Of a stretch of 64,000 nt of DNA, positions 26,573 to 35,293 are shown piece after piece; position 1 is the stretch's first letter; each line of letters opens with the position of its first letter. The notes beneath the pieces are model-generated. The model was not told where the DNA came from. It did not search any database and saw nothing but the letters and a program-made list of their open reading frames with translations. Origin of the DNA: G020348385 sp964538085 (GTDB taxonomy: Bacteria > Acidobacteriota > Aminicenantia > Aminicenantales > Aminicenantaceae); contig CAZIDF010000004.1 of assembly GCA_964538085.1 (NCBI GenBank), forward strand, positions 1-64,000, in the 5' to 3' direction. The position numbers and the translations under genes are program-made.

Positions 26573-27268
26573 ATGGAACAAAACATCGTCCTGTTTTCAG
26601 GCGGAATCGACTCCACTACAGCCTTGTATTGGTCCTATGATCACAACAAACGAACCACCGCCCTCACCTACGATTACGGGCAAAGAAACTCGGTGGAGAT
26701 CTGGGCCGCACAGATGATAACAGGCATGCTCGATATTCCCCTCAAAATCCTCCATGTGGACCTCGCCCAGATCGGGGGATCCTCCTTGACTGATCCTTCT
26801 GTTTCCCTCCCTCGATTCCATCATCTCACGCAGATAAAATCAGGGCTTCCCACGACCTATGTCCCTTTCCGGAACGGCATATTTCTGGCTTTGGCTGCAG
26901 CCTGGGCAGAGGCCAAGGATATCACAAGTATCGTTTGCGGATTTAACGTGATCGACTCCCCAAACTACCCGGACACCAGGGAAACTTTCGTGAAAGCTAT
27001 GGAAGAAGCCATCAATTTGGGAACGAGCGCGGCCATGGGAGGAAAAAAAATCCACATCCTCGCTCCGTTCCAGGACATGAGAAAATCCGCGATCATAAAA
27101 AAAGGCCTTTCACTCGGGGCAGATTATTCCTATTCCCTATCTTGCTACAGCGGTTCAGAGATTCCCTGTCAGGAGTGTTCTTCTTGCTTGCTCCGCCAGA
27201 AAGCATGGAAAGAGGTCGGAACAAAAGACCCCCTATTGGTGAGGCTGGAAAAGGAAGGCAAATTATGA
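26573..27268 (+). CDS. queC: 7-cyano-7-deazaguanine synthase QueC
   Basis: QueC converts 7-carboxy-7-deazaguanine to preQ0 with ATP and ammonia. From ATG 26573 (behind GAAGGA) the product is 231 aa. It has the PP-loop motif FSGGIDSTT (residues 7-15), the TYDYGQRN segment and a C-terminal zinc site with CYSG, CQECSSC. Longer in-frame starts exist but lie too close to the candidate promoter. The stop overlaps queD (ATGA). Confidence 0.95.
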   Translation: MEQNIVLFSGGIDSTTALYWSYDHNKRTTALTYDYGQRNSVEIWAAQMITGMLDIPLKILHVDLAQIGGSSLTDPSVSLPRFHHLTQIKSGLPTTYVPFRNGIFLALAAAWAEAKDITSIVCGFNVIDSPNYPDTRETFVKAMEEAINLGTSAAMGGKKIHILAPFQDMRKSAIIKKGLSLGADYSYSLSCYSGSEIPCQECSSCLLRQKAWKEVGTKDPLLVRLEKEGKL

Positions 27269-27612
27269 GATGGATTCTGAAAGTGCGGGATAAATTCCAA
27301 GCAGCGCATTATTTAAAAGAGTATAAAGGCAAGTGTGAACGCATGCACGGCCACACCTTTCATGTGGAGGTCCAGATCGAAGTGAAGGAACTGGACAGCG
27401 CAGGCATTGGGATCGACTTCAAGGAGATCAAACAGACACTCGCCAAAATTCTTCCTGACCACGTTCTCCTCAACGATGTGTATGATTTCAATCCTTCGGC
27501 AGAGAATCTCTCCCGCCAATTTTTCCAGCAATTGAAAAAAGAATTTCCAGTCAAATCTGTCACGGTCTGGGAATCCGATGATGCATCCGCCACATATTCT
27601 GAAGATAAATGA
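27265..27612 (+). CDS. queD: 6-carboxy-5,6,7,8-tetrahydropterin synthase QueD
   Basis: QueD makes 6-carboxytetrahydropterin from dihydroneopterin triphosphate. The 115-aa product from ATG 27265 has the zinc histidines (FQAAH near residue 15, then MHGHTFHVEV), the catalytic cysteine in KCERMHGH, and the C-terminal ESDDASATY motif. It overlaps queC by 4 nt and queE by about 35 nt. Confidence 0.94.
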   Translation: MRWILKVRDKFQAAHYLKEYKGKCERMHGHTFHVEVQIEVKELDSAGIGIDFKEIKQTLAKILPDHVLLNDVYDFNPSAENLSRQFFQQLKKEFPVKSVTVWESDDASATYSEDK

Positions 27613-28210
27613 AATCTTCCCCTCTATCCAAGGGGAAGGACTCCGACTGGGGGAACCGACTCTTTTCATCCGCTTCTCCCAGTGCAACCTGAAATGCTCT
27701 TTCTGCGACACAAAATATGCATGGCAGACCGGACAAAAAATGACGGTTGCCCAAGCTGTGAAAAAAGTCCAAAAGATCCAGGGTTCTTTTCCAGCCGAGT
27801 GGGTGTGCCTCACTGGCGGGGAACCCCTGTTGCAGAATATCGGAGAACTGGTGCGAACCCTCAAGGCGGAAGGCTTCAAGATCCAGGTGGAAACAAACGC
27901 AACGATCCCCCCGCCGATAGGCGTGAACTGGTACACGGTCTCCCCCAAACCACCTGACTACTTTTATCAGCCTGCCTTCAAGAAAAAAGCCAACGAAGTC
28001 AAAATTGTGGTAACAACGGAACTGGATCTCGCTGTTTTAAAAAAACTCAGGCAGGATTTCCCCGAAAAAATCCCCCTCCTCCTTCAACCTCAATCCAACA
28101 ACCAAGCCAGCAGCAAGCATGCCCTCAGGCTTCTCAAGCAAGCTCTAAAGGAAGGGATGAAAAATATTCGATTGACCGCTCAGATTCACAAAATTTTCGG
28201 CTGTCGCTAG
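27578..28210 (+). CDS. queE: 7-carboxy-7-deazaguanine synthase QueE (radical SAM)
   Basis: QueE ring-contracts 6-carboxytetrahydropterin to 7-carboxy-7-deazaguanine. The 210-aa protein shows INEIFPSIQGEG, the radical SAM cluster motif CNLKCSFCDT, and TGGEPLLQ for SAM binding. The start (ATG 27578 or 27581) lies inside the queD end, an unusually long overlap for this operon. With queC and queD it gives the route to preQ0; folE is not in the window. Confidence 0.95.
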   Translation: MMHPPHILKINEIFPSIQGEGLRLGEPTLFIRFSQCNLKCSFCDTKYAWQTGQKMTVAQAVKKVQKIQGSFPAEWVCLTGGEPLLQNIGELVRTLKAEGFKIQVETNATIPPPIGVNWYTVSPKPPDYFYQPAFKKKANEVKIVVTTELDLAVLKKLRQDFPEKIPLLLQPQSNNQASSKHALRLLKQALKEGMKNIRLTAQIHKIFGCR

Positions 28211-28217
28211 ATTTGGA

Positions 28218-29138
28218 TTAGCCGACTTTTTCCTTGGCAGAAAAAATCCGGTACCCAGACCGCGTCAAATAAACCCCGGCTAAAATGATGATGGCACCCA
28301 AAGCTTGCCACCGACCGATCTTCTCGGCGATTAAAATGGCGGCAAAAATGACAGTAAAAATCGGGACAATATTGCCGTATATGACCGTTTTGCTGTTACC
28401 GATCCTCTTGACAGATGAATACCAGGCGACATAACCGATCGCCAGAGCGAATACACCAGAAAACGCAAGCATGAGCCAAGCTTTGAGGGATATCTGACCG
28501 AAGTCCTGTTTGGAGAAGGCCGGAAAACAAAAAGGGAGATAAAAAACAGTTCCGACCGCCACCGTAAGTGAGGACCATTTAAGGGGCGATATGCGACCCA
28601 AAAGGGGTTTGGAAAATACCGTGTAGACAGCCCAAACGAGGTTCCCGCCAAAAATCATCATGTCCCCTTTCAGATTTTCCCATGTGAACACGAATGATCC
28701 TGGTTGTTTGGCGATGACCAGAAAAAAACCCACAAAAGAAAGAGCAATACCGAACCAGGCTACACCATGGATTTTTTCGTGTTTGAAAAGCGAACTCAAC
28801 AAGGCAACCGACGCAGGGGTCATGGCCATGATGATGGATGTGTTCGAGGCTGTGGTCAAGTTGATCCCGTGGATGAACAATAACTGATAGACGGTATTGC
28901 CGATGATCCCCAAGACCACGAGCTTCCCGATGTCCTTTTTCGCAACGCCGAAACCTTGTTTAGTGAAAAACAGAATTAAAACCAGAATGAGAGAGGCAAA
29001 AGCCATCCGCAGGCCGTTGAAGGCCAGCGGACTGAATTCGGCCAGGGCGATCTTGACAAAGCTAAAATTGATGGCCCAAATCAATGTGACCAGCAGCATA
29101 AAAACATCTGTGACACCGAACGTTTCTTGGTTTTTCAT
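28218..29138 (-). CDS. EamA-family (DMT) transporter
   Basis: The 306-aa protein has about ten hydrophobic helices arranged as two EamA repeats (roughly 8-145 and 155-295), as in drug/metabolite transporters. The substrate is unknown. It starts 27 nt after the queF stop on the same strand, so it is probably cotranscribed with queF. A link to deazaguanine precursors is possible but unproven, since most EamA proteins move amino acids or other metabolites. Confidence 0.85.
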   Translation of the reverse strand: MKNQETFGVTDVFMLLVTLIWAINFSFVKIALAEFSPLAFNGLRMAFASLILVLILFFTKQGFGVAKKDIGKLVVLGIIGNTVYQLLFIHGINLTTASNTSIIMAMTPASVALLSSLFKHEKIHGVAWFGIALSFVGFFLVIAKQPGSFVFTWENLKGDMMIFGGNLVWAVYTVFSKPLLGRISPLKWSSLTVAVGTVFYLPFCFPAFSKQDFGQISLKAWLMLAFSGVFALAIGYVAWYSSVKRIGNSKTVIYGNIVPIFTVIFAAILIAEKIGRWQALGAIIILAGVYLTRSGYRIFSAKEKVG

Positions 29139-29165
29139 GATGGGTCGAACGGAAAGGTCGCCCGA

Positions 29166-29585
29166 TTATTTCCTGCTTCTGGGATAATTCGCCTCTACTG
29201 TGGACATCATCCCCCCTCTCGGACTGAATTCACCGGTAATGGTCGCGCGAACTGGCCGGCAGGCCTTGACAATATCGTCAAGGATGCGATTTACCGCGTT
29301 TTCGTAAAAAATCCCGAGGTTCCTGTACCCCAACAGATACATCTTTAGAGATTTTAACTCCAGACAGTATTTGTCAGGGATGTAACGGATTTCGAGAACG
29401 CCAAAATCAGGAAGGGAAGTTTTAGGGCAGACTGATGTGAATTCGGGAATTTCGATCTTGATCTCATAATCGGGGAACTGATTTGGAAATGTTTCGATAC
29501 GAGGCAGCTTTGTTCTCAGGCCGGCTTTGGCCTCCTTCTCCATTGTCACGGATATGGCTTGTTGGCTATTCTTATTTTTCGGCAT
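29166..29585 (-). CDS. queF: NADPH-dependent 7-cyano-7-deazaguanine reductase QueF
   Basis: QueF reduces the nitrile of preQ0 to the amine preQ1. The 139-aa product from ATG 29585 is the short unimodular type. It has the nucleophile C53 and the acid D60 in TSVCPKTSLPDFG. The family segments LKSLKMYLLGYRN and GEFSPRGGM are also present. A longer reading frame extends upstream, but its added residues lack family similarity and run into the promoter region of the divergent scaffold gene. Confidence 0.94.
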   Translation of the reverse strand: MPKNKNSQQAISVTMEKEAKAGLRTKLPRIETFPNQFPDYEIKIEIPEFTSVCPKTSLPDFGVLEIRYIPDKYCLELKSLKMYLLGYRNLGIFYENAVNRILDDIVKACRPVRATITGEFSPRGGMMSTVEANYPRSRK

Positions 29586-29713
29586 TTTATCCAGTATAAA
29601 ACATAACGCTGGCCAGGGCAATCGCAAACTCAACCATCCCCAAAGGCGTAATTTATCACGGGAAAAAGGATGCTTACAATACTTGCACCAAACAAGACCT
29701 ATCCTAAAATTTT

Positions 29714-29722
29714 TGGTATAAT
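29714..29722 (+). promoter_or_regulatory. Extended -10 promoter for the Fe-S scaffold cluster
   Basis: TGGTATAAT is a perfect extended -10, about 30 nt before the scaffold start. There is no matching -35, which extended -10 promoters do not need. Confidence 0.5.
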
Positions 29723-29752
29723 GTTTTTTCAAAATAGCGAGGTGCCACCAAG

Positions 29753-30223
29753 ATGGATAAAGATAAAGATCTGGAAAAATATGCCAAAAAGCTGCAAGAA
29801 CAGATCATGGAACAGATCAAAAACATGTACACCGAAAAAACGATCGATCATTGGCAGAATCCGAGGAACTTCAAAAAAGTGGACAATCCGGATGGCTTCG
29901 CTCAATTGACAGGGTCCTGTGGCGATACCATGGAGATGTTTTTGAAAATGAAGGATGGGGTGGTCGAACAATGCACCTTCCAAACGGATGGCTGCGGCAC
30001 CACCATCGCTTGCGGGAGCGCCGCCACCGAGCTTGCCCAGAATAAATCGTTTACCGAGGCACTCGGCCGCGTCTCTGCCGACGAGATCCTCAGGCAACTG
30101 GGAGGACTTCCGGAAGAAAGTGTTCACTGCGCTCAACTGGCAGCTGAAACATTACGCCGCGCTCTGGCCGATTATCTGTACCATAAAAGAACCCCTTGGA
30201 AAAAAAAATACCGGAACACCTGA
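29753..30223 (+). CDS. IscU/NifU-N-like iron-sulfur scaffold protein
   Basis: The 156-aa protein carries the scaffold ligands: C56 and D58 in GSCGDTM, C81 in DGCGTTIACGS, and H125-C126 in SVHCAQLA. An additional cysteine (C87) follows C81, where IscU usually has serine or alanine. A 30-residue charged N-terminal helix precedes the fold and a basic tail follows it. No iscS or iscA is adjacent. It probably supplies or stores clusters for Fe-S enzymes such as the radical SAM protein two genes later; that link is contextual. Confidence 0.85.
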   Translation: MDKDKDLEKYAKKLQEQIMEQIKNMYTEKTIDHWQNPRNFKKVDNPDGFAQLTGSCGDTMEMFLKMKDGVVEQCTFQTDGCGTTIACGSAATELAQNKSFTEALGRVSADEILRQLGGLPEESVHCAQLAAETLRRALADYLYHKRTPWKKKYRNT

Positions 30224-30256
30224 ACATCGGAAGAATATTCTTCGTTGGAGTACACC

Positions 30257-30460
30257 ATGAAAGAATGTCAAGAGAACAAAAATCTTCAAAATTGCAACTG
30301 TTCCTATGAACCTTGCGATCGCAAGGGCATCTGCTGCGAATGCCTCCCGTATCATTGGAGCATGAAACAACTCCCGGCTTGCCTATTCCCAGATGATGTG
30401 GAAAGAACTTACGACCGATCTTTGAGACGATTCATCGAAATCTACAGGGACAAGGTGTGA
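30257..30460 (+). CDS. Small cysteine-rich protein (DUF6485-like)
   Basis: The 67-aa protein from ATG 30257 has nine cysteines, including CNCSYEPC and GICCECLPYH, followed by a helical LRRFIEIYRD tail. The pattern suggests metal or Fe-S binding and resembles the small DUF6485 family. The next gene begins in its stop codon (TGATG), so the two are translated together. The function is unknown. Confidence 0.75.
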   Translation: MKECQENKNLQNCNCSYEPCDRKGICCECLPYHWSMKQLPACLFPDDVERTYDRSLRRFIEIYRDKV

Positions 30461-31428
30461 TGCACATCTATGGTCCGGTCCCTTCCAGGCGCTTGGGCTA
30501 TTCCCTGGGAGTGGACATCCTCCCGTTCAAAACATGTTCTTTGGACTGTATTTATTGCCAGCTCGGAACGACAAATAAAAAAAAACTCCGGCGAAAAGAA
30601 TATTTCGACGTGGAAACGATTCTCGCTCAAATAAAAAGCGTTATTGAATCAGAGAGACGGATCGATACCATCACCTTTTCCGGCTCTGGAGAACCCACTC
30701 TCAATGTACAGCTTGGAAAACTCATCCAGAAAATAAAAAAAATCACGTCGATCCCTGTCACTGTCTTGACCAACAGCACCCTCCTTTCCAATAAAAGCGT
30801 GCGGGATGCCTTGTCCCATGCAGACCTTGTCGTCCCCTCGCTCGATGCGGTGACACAAGATATATTCGAGCGAATGAACAGGCCTCATCCAACGCTCAAA
30901 GTCCGACAGGTAATCGAAGGCTTAAAAAAATTTCGCCGCGAGTTCAACGGAAAGATCTGGCTGGAGATTCTTTTTGTCAAAGGGGTGAATGATTCCCAAG
31001 CCCATCTGAAAAAACTCAAGAAAATTGTCTCTGAAATAGATCCCGACAAAATCCAACTCAACACCGTGGCCCGACCTCCGGCAGAAATATCGGCTCTCCC
31101 GTTGAGCTTTCAAGAACTGGACGGTATCCGTAAATTTTTCGGCAAAAAGGTCGAGGTCGTTGCCGAATTCAAAAAAACCCGGCTTGGACCTGTATCCCGC
31201 CACATCAAAGAGGCGATCCTTGCGATGGTGGCCAGAAGGCCAGTCACTGTTGCGGATATGAGCCGATCCCTAGGAAAACATAAAAATGAATTGATCAAAC
31301 ATTGCCAGATCCTACTGGAGGATGGAAAAATCCGACTGGTCATCCACGAGGGCCAGAAGTTCTATGAGCTAGAGCAACCAAAAAAACCAAAAAGGTCCCT
31401 AAAGGAAAAAAATGAAACACATCGATGA
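30460..31428 (+). CDS. Radical SAM protein with C-terminal winged-helix region
   Basis: The 322-aa protein has the cluster motif CSLDCIYC (about residues 25-32), the GSGEPTLN SAM-binding segment and a partial barrel. It opens with IYGPVPSRRLGYSLGVD, a signature of a broad radical SAM family annotated as TYW1/wyosine-like, although bacterial members have no proven substrate. The last 80 residues resemble a winged helix (VTVADMSRSLGKHKNELIKH). A GTG at 30457 is an alternative start. It overlaps DUF6125 by 17 nt. Confidence 0.85.
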   Translation: MHIYGPVPSRRLGYSLGVDILPFKTCSLDCIYCQLGTTNKKKLRRKEYFDVETILAQIKSVIESERRIDTITFSGSGEPTLNVQLGKLIQKIKKITSIPVTVLTNSTLLSNKSVRDALSHADLVVPSLDAVTQDIFERMNRPHPTLKVRQVIEGLKKFRREFNGKIWLEILFVKGVNDSQAHLKKLKKIVSEIDPDKIQLNTVARPPAEISALPLSFQELDGIRKFFGKKVEVVAEFKKTRLGPVSRHIKEAILAMVARRPVTVADMSRSLGKHKNELIKHCQILLEDGKIRLVIHEGQKFYELEQPKKPKRSLKEKNETHR

Positions 31429-31924
31429 TTTAGATTTTCAACAGCTAAAAGGACTTCTAATCGACGCGGCTAAAAATTGGCTTGCCCACGATGGTCTCTG
31501 GTTTAGGGCTGTGGAGGAAAAATTCGGGATGGAAGCAGCCCTGGAATTGGATAGAAAGGCCTGGGAAAAGTTCACGGTGATCGAAGCCGAGAGGATCATG
31601 AAAAGGCTCGATATGTCGCCTGGAGGAGGCATCCATGCTCTCATTCAGGCCCTCAGATTCAGGCTTTATGCTTTCATCAATGTGCAGGAGGTCCTGGAAG
31701 CGAGTGAAAACAGGTGCATATTCCGGATGAACCGTTGCCGAGTGCAAGATGCAAGGCAGAGACAGGGTTTGCCGGATTTCCCGTGCAAATCCGTCGGCAT
31801 TGTGGAGTACAGCGGCTTTGCCAGCACCATCGATCCCAGGATCCAAACACGGTGTCTCACGTGCCCGCCTGATCCGCATCCCCCCAATGTCTGGTGCGCC
31901 TGGGAATTTTTCATCCCCACATAA
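31412..31924 (+). CDS. DUF6125-like cysteine protein
   Basis: The 170-aa protein starts behind AAAGGAAAAAA. Its first 60 residues are helical. The second half holds conserved-looking cysteines and aromatic residues: NRCRVQDARQRQGLPDFPCKS, then IDPRIQTRCLTCPPDPHP and WCAWEF. It resembles DUF6125, which lacks an assigned function; the cysteines suggest a metal site. It overlaps the radical SAM gene, so a joint role is likely. Confidence 0.75.
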   Translation: MKHIDDLDFQQLKGLLIDAAKNWLAHDGLWFRAVEEKFGMEAALELDRKAWEKFTVIEAERIMKRLDMSPGGGIHALIQALRFRLYAFINVQEVLEASENRCIFRMNRCRVQDARQRQGLPDFPCKSVGIVEYSGFASTIDPRIQTRCLTCPPDPHPPNVWCAWEFFIPT

Positions 31925-32044
31925 TAAATTGTGCCGGATTCTTTTCATTCTTTTCCAATTGTGTTAACGTGATGTGTCTCCATCAAATCCAACATAATTT
32001 ATCCTAGGGAGAGGAATCCGTAACTAATCCCAAAAGGAGTCAGA

Positions 32045-33007
32045 ATGTTTGATAACACGAATTTCCCAAAAGCGAAAAAATTTTGGCATATGGGGGAATT
32101 CCACAATTGGGCAGAAACCAATGTCCATGCCATGAGCCACGCACTCCATTACGGAACCTCTGTTTTCGAGGGCATCCGTGCCTATCAAACGGCCAATGGC
32201 CCGGCAATCTTTCGTCTATCTGACCACATCGACCGGTTTTTCTACTCTGCCTCCTTGTTGAACATGGTCATTCCTTACACAAAGCAAGAAATCAGCGAGA
32301 CCATAAAACAAGTGATTGGGGAAAACCAACTGGATTCGGCATACATCCGGCCCCTCCTGTATTATTCCTACGGGAATCTGGGCCTCGTCCCAAAAAATTC
32401 GCCTGTCGAACTGATGATCGCTGCTTGGGAGTGGGGCGCCTACCTCGGGGATAAGGCCGAAAAAGGAATCCATGCCTACATGCTTCCCTGGCGACGGATC
32501 CATCACAGCCAGTTCGACATGAAGGCCAAACTCGGTGGATTGTACATTCTCTCAACCATTTATGGTGTTCTGGCCCGGAAAAAAGGATTTGATGAAGCGA
32601 TATTCCTGAATCTCGAAGGAAATGTCGCTGAAGGCCCTGGGGAAAACATCCTAATCGTCAAAGATGGCGTCGTAAAAACCAATGATCTGAACGAATCTGT
32701 TCTCGAAGGGATTACTCGCACGAGCATCCTCAAAATTGCGGAGGATATGGGTATCCCCACTTCCATTGGCCCGATAACCAGGCAAGATTTTTTCGAAGCA
32801 GACGAAGCCTTTTTTTCAGGGACAGCCGTGGAAATCGCTCCGATCACTCGGGTTATGGACGATTCAGAACCAACCGATTCTCCCAAAGAATACACGATTG
32901 GATCGGGCATGGCGGGCGAGATCACCACAAAGATAATCAAGATTTTCAAAAATATCGTCGCGGGTAAGAACAGGAACTACGAAACGTGGCTGACTTACGT
33001 GAAGTGA
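32045..33007 (+). CDS. ilvE: Branched-chain amino acid aminotransferase
   Basis: This fold-type IV PLP enzyme transfers amino groups to and from leucine, isoleucine and valine. The 320-aa protein has ALHYGTSVFEGIRAY (residues 34-48), the lysine region MKAKLGGLY for the Schiff base, and a late segment FFSGTAVEIAPI. A clear ribosome binding site AAAAGGAGTCAGA precedes ATG. The end overlaps the DUF123 gene start by 4 nt if GTG 33004 is used. Confidence 0.93.
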   Translation: MFDNTNFPKAKKFWHMGEFHNWAETNVHAMSHALHYGTSVFEGIRAYQTANGPAIFRLSDHIDRFFYSASLLNMVIPYTKQEISETIKQVIGENQLDSAYIRPLLYYSYGNLGLVPKNSPVELMIAAWEWGAYLGDKAEKGIHAYMLPWRRIHHSQFDMKAKLGGLYILSTIYGVLARKKGFDEAIFLNLEGNVAEGPGENILIVKDGVVKTNDLNESVLEGITRTSILKIAEDMGIPTSIGPITRQDFFEADEAFFSGTAVEIAPITRVMDDSEPTDSPKEYTIGSGMAGEITTKIIKIFKNIVAGKNRNYETWLTYVK

Positions 33008-33450
33008 ACGGAAAACGACAAGATAAAGGCATGTATATTTTGCTCGCCCGTTTGGGCAAAACGCAAAAAATCAAACCTGGAAGGCTTCCAGAAGCCGATT
33101 ATAAAGAGGGGATATATCTGTATGTCGGAAGGGCACGGACTGGACTCCTTGCCAGGATCAGACGCCACATTCGAAGGCAAAAAAAACTATTCTGGCATAT
33201 CGATTATCTTCTGCAAAAAGCTAAGATCGAAGCCATATGGATCCGCAAGCATTATTTCGATGAGTGCAACATCGCTGATATGATAGGGGATTTTCACACA
33301 ACAAAGGGAATACCCGTAAAGGGATTCGGCTCATCCGACTGCCGGTGCCCCGGCCATCTCTTTTATTTTCCCCCAGGCTCAACGGATTTCAGATTTTTAA
33401 AAAATAAACTAGAATTTGAAAAGGCAAGGTTCGATGGAAATGATTTTTAA
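33004..33450 (+). CDS. DUF123 / GIY-YIG-related small protein
   Basis: DUF123 proteins share the GIY-YIG nuclease-like core. The product is 148 aa from GTG 33004, whose GTGA overlaps the ilvE stop, or 139 aa from ATG 33031. It shows GMYILLARLG, the second strand GIYLYVGRARTGLLARIRRH (GIY-YIG equivalents with arginines), and the family end GFGSSDCRCPGHLFYF. A nuclease role is uncertain because DUF123 members often lack full catalytic sets. Confidence 0.8.
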   Translation: MNGKRQDKGMYILLARLGKTQKIKPGRLPEADYKEGIYLYVGRARTGLLARIRRHIRRQKKLFWHIDYLLQKAKIEAIWIRKHYFDECNIADMIGDFHTTKGIPVKGFGSSDCRCPGHLFYFPPGSTDFRFLKNKLEFEKARFDGNDF

Positions 33451-33877
33451 ACCGATAGGCACAGCCCACTCTCCTTTCGAAAAAAAGGAAGACATCAACA
33501 AAACCCGCAATATCGGTCCCAAAGGATTCGAGGACGTCCGGGGGGAATTGGAAATTTTCGGAGAATTCGCAGAGGGTTTAAAGGATATCGATGGTTTCTC
33601 CCATATCATCGTTATCTTTGTTTTTCACAAATCCACCGAAAAGAAACTTTACGCGCACCCTCCATTCGATGGGAAGCGGAGGGGCGTTTTTTCCACCAGA
33701 AGCCCGAACCGGCCCAATCCCATCGGATTTTCAGTACTTAAGCTCATCAAGCGGGACGGAAACAAATTGCAAGTCTTGGGAATGGATATGATCGAAGGAA
33801 CACCCATCCTGGACATCAAACCCTACACACCCAGAGACCAAAAATCAGAGGTTCGCTTCGGCTGGCTGGAGAAATAG
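33434..33877 (+). CDS. trmO: tRNA (t6A37) N6-methyltransferase TrmO
   Basis: TrmO (TsaA/VirR family) methylates t6A37 in some threonine tRNAs with SAM. The 147-aa product from ATG 33434 contains the beta-barrel signatures FKPIGTAHSPF, GFSHIIVIF and the SAM-site RSPNRPNPIGFSV (about 86-98). It overlaps the DUF123 gene by 17 nt. MtaB, encoded in the same window, modifies the same nucleoside differently. Confidence 0.92.
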   Translation: MEMIFKPIGTAHSPFEKKEDINKTRNIGPKGFEDVRGELEIFGEFAEGLKDIDGFSHIIVIFVFHKSTEKKLYAHPPFDGKRRGVFSTRSPNRPNPIGFSVLKLIKRDGNKLQVLGMDMIEGTPILDIKPYTPRDQKSEVRFGWLEK

Positions 33878-33915
33878 TTGGGCTAGATTTCTCCCCTGTT
33901 TTGCGGGTATGTTTT

Positions 33916-33924
33916 TGGTATATA
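33916..33924 (+). promoter_or_regulatory. Extended -10 promoter for the M16 protease operon
   Basis: TGGTATATA lies 26 nt upstream of the first protease ATG (33950), which has a strong AAAGGAGGA ribosome site. The -35 region is weak. Confidence 0.4.
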
Positions 33925-33949
33925 AAAACTCTCTCCAAAGGAGGATAAT

Positions 33950-35293
33950 ATGGTCAAATACCTTTCTTCTTTTTTATGCCTATTGATGATTCTCTCTTCC
34001 CCGATAATACTGCAGGCATCTAAAATATTTCCGTATGATTACAAGGTCGAAGAATTGGAGAACGGATTCAAAGTTGTCTCCATCCCCCTTCCTAATCCCA
34101 ATATTATTTCTTACTACACCATCGTTCGGTCCGGATCACGAAACGAGGTCGAGCCGGGTAAATCCGGGTTTGCTCATTTTTTCGAACACATGATGTTCAA
34201 GGGAACAGAAAACATGTCTCCTGAGGAGTACGATAATTTTCTCAGCGAGATCGGTGCAGGAACCAACGCGTACACCACGGATGATTACACCTGTTATTAT
34301 GTCGTATTCGCCGGAAGAGAAAACTTGGAAAACGTGGTCAAGGCCGAAGCGGACCGGTTTATCAACCTGTTCTGGGATGAGGAAATGATCAAAACCGAGG
34401 CGAAGGTTATCGAGGGCGAGTATTACGCCAGCGTTTCCAGCCCTTCCAGACGGATGTTCGAACTCCTCCGGGACACGGCATATGAAAAACACTCCTACAA
34501 GCACACCACCCTCGGTTATTTGGAAGACATCCTGGATATGCCGAACCAATTTCCCTACAGCCAGCTGTACAAGAAACGTTTTTATGCACCGGACAACAGC
34601 ATCCTTTTGGTCGCCGGAGACTTCGACCATGAACAATTGATGACCCTTGTGAAACAATATTATGGCGGTTGGGAAAAGTCCAGCTATACACTGGTCACAC
34701 CAGAGGAGCCGGCACAAACCGAAGCGAAAAGAGCTCATTATGACTGGCCGACCCAGACGCTTCCTATGCTGGCCATCGGATTTCATGGACCTTCCTATTC
34801 GGACGAAAATATCGACAAGGCCGCCCTCGACTTGATGGCAGAGATCGCTTTTTCCCGCTCATCCGAACTCTACCAGAGGCTTGTGATCGAAGAACAAAAA
34901 TGCCAATCTCTGGGAGCCAGCTTCGCACACAGGAGAGATCCCTATCTCCTGACTTTTAATTCCGTCGTCAAAAACGAAAAGGACCTTCGCTATGTGGAAG
35001 AAGAGATATTCAAGGAACTGGAAAGGCTAAAAATTGAGCCGGTATCGGAGGAAAAACTGGCAGACATCAAATCCAACCTCAAATATTCCTTTGCCAACTC
35101 CTTGGACACCACCGATGGGATTGCGGGATCTCTTGCCTTTTATATCAGCCTGACAACAGATCCGGGAAGTGTCAACAAAATGTTCGATCTTTTCGAAAAA
35201 GTCACCCCACAGGATTTCATGGATATGGCCAAGAAATATTTCCAAAGGTCAAACAGCACGGTTGTGACGCTGACAGGAGGAGAATCCAGATGA
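33950..35293 (+). CDS. M16-family zinc protease, active subunit
   Basis: The 447-aa product begins with a signal peptide (hydrophobic 8-22) and should act in the periplasm. It has the inverted zinc motif HFFEH (H76, E79, H80) and a distal glutamate at about E157 in KVIEGEYY, at the expected spacing. The second half is the inactive M16_C lobe. The arrangement, an active subunit followed by an inactive partner with a 4-nt overlap, matches paired bacterial M16B proteases. Targets are unknown peptides. Confidence 0.93.
   Translation: MVKYLSSFLCLLMILSSPIILQASKIFPYDYKVEELENGFKVVSIPLPNPNIISYYTIVRSGSRNEVEPGKSGFAHFFEHMMFKGTENMSPEEYDNFLSEIGAGTNAYTTDDYTCYYVVFAGRENLENVVKAEADRFINLFWDEEMIKTEAKVIEGEYYASVSSPSRRMFELLRDTAYEKHSYKHTTLGYLEDILDMPNQFPYSQLYKKRFYAPDNSILLVAGDFDHEQLMTLVKQYYGGWEKSSYTLVTPEEPAQTEAKRAHYDWPTQTLPMLAIGFHGPSYSDENIDKAALDLMAEIAFSRSSELYQRLVIEEQKCQSLGASFAHRRDPYLLTFNSVVKNEKDLRYVEEEIFKELERLKIEPVSEEKLADIKSNLKYSFANSLDTTDGIAGSLAFYISLTTDPGSVNKMFDLFEKVTPQDFMDMAKKYFQRSNSTVVTLTGGESR

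Noticed and set aside
29586..29732. N-terminal extension of QueF
   Set aside because: It lacks family similarity, is rich in Trp/Cys/Arg as shadow sequence often is, and overlaps the divergent promoter region.
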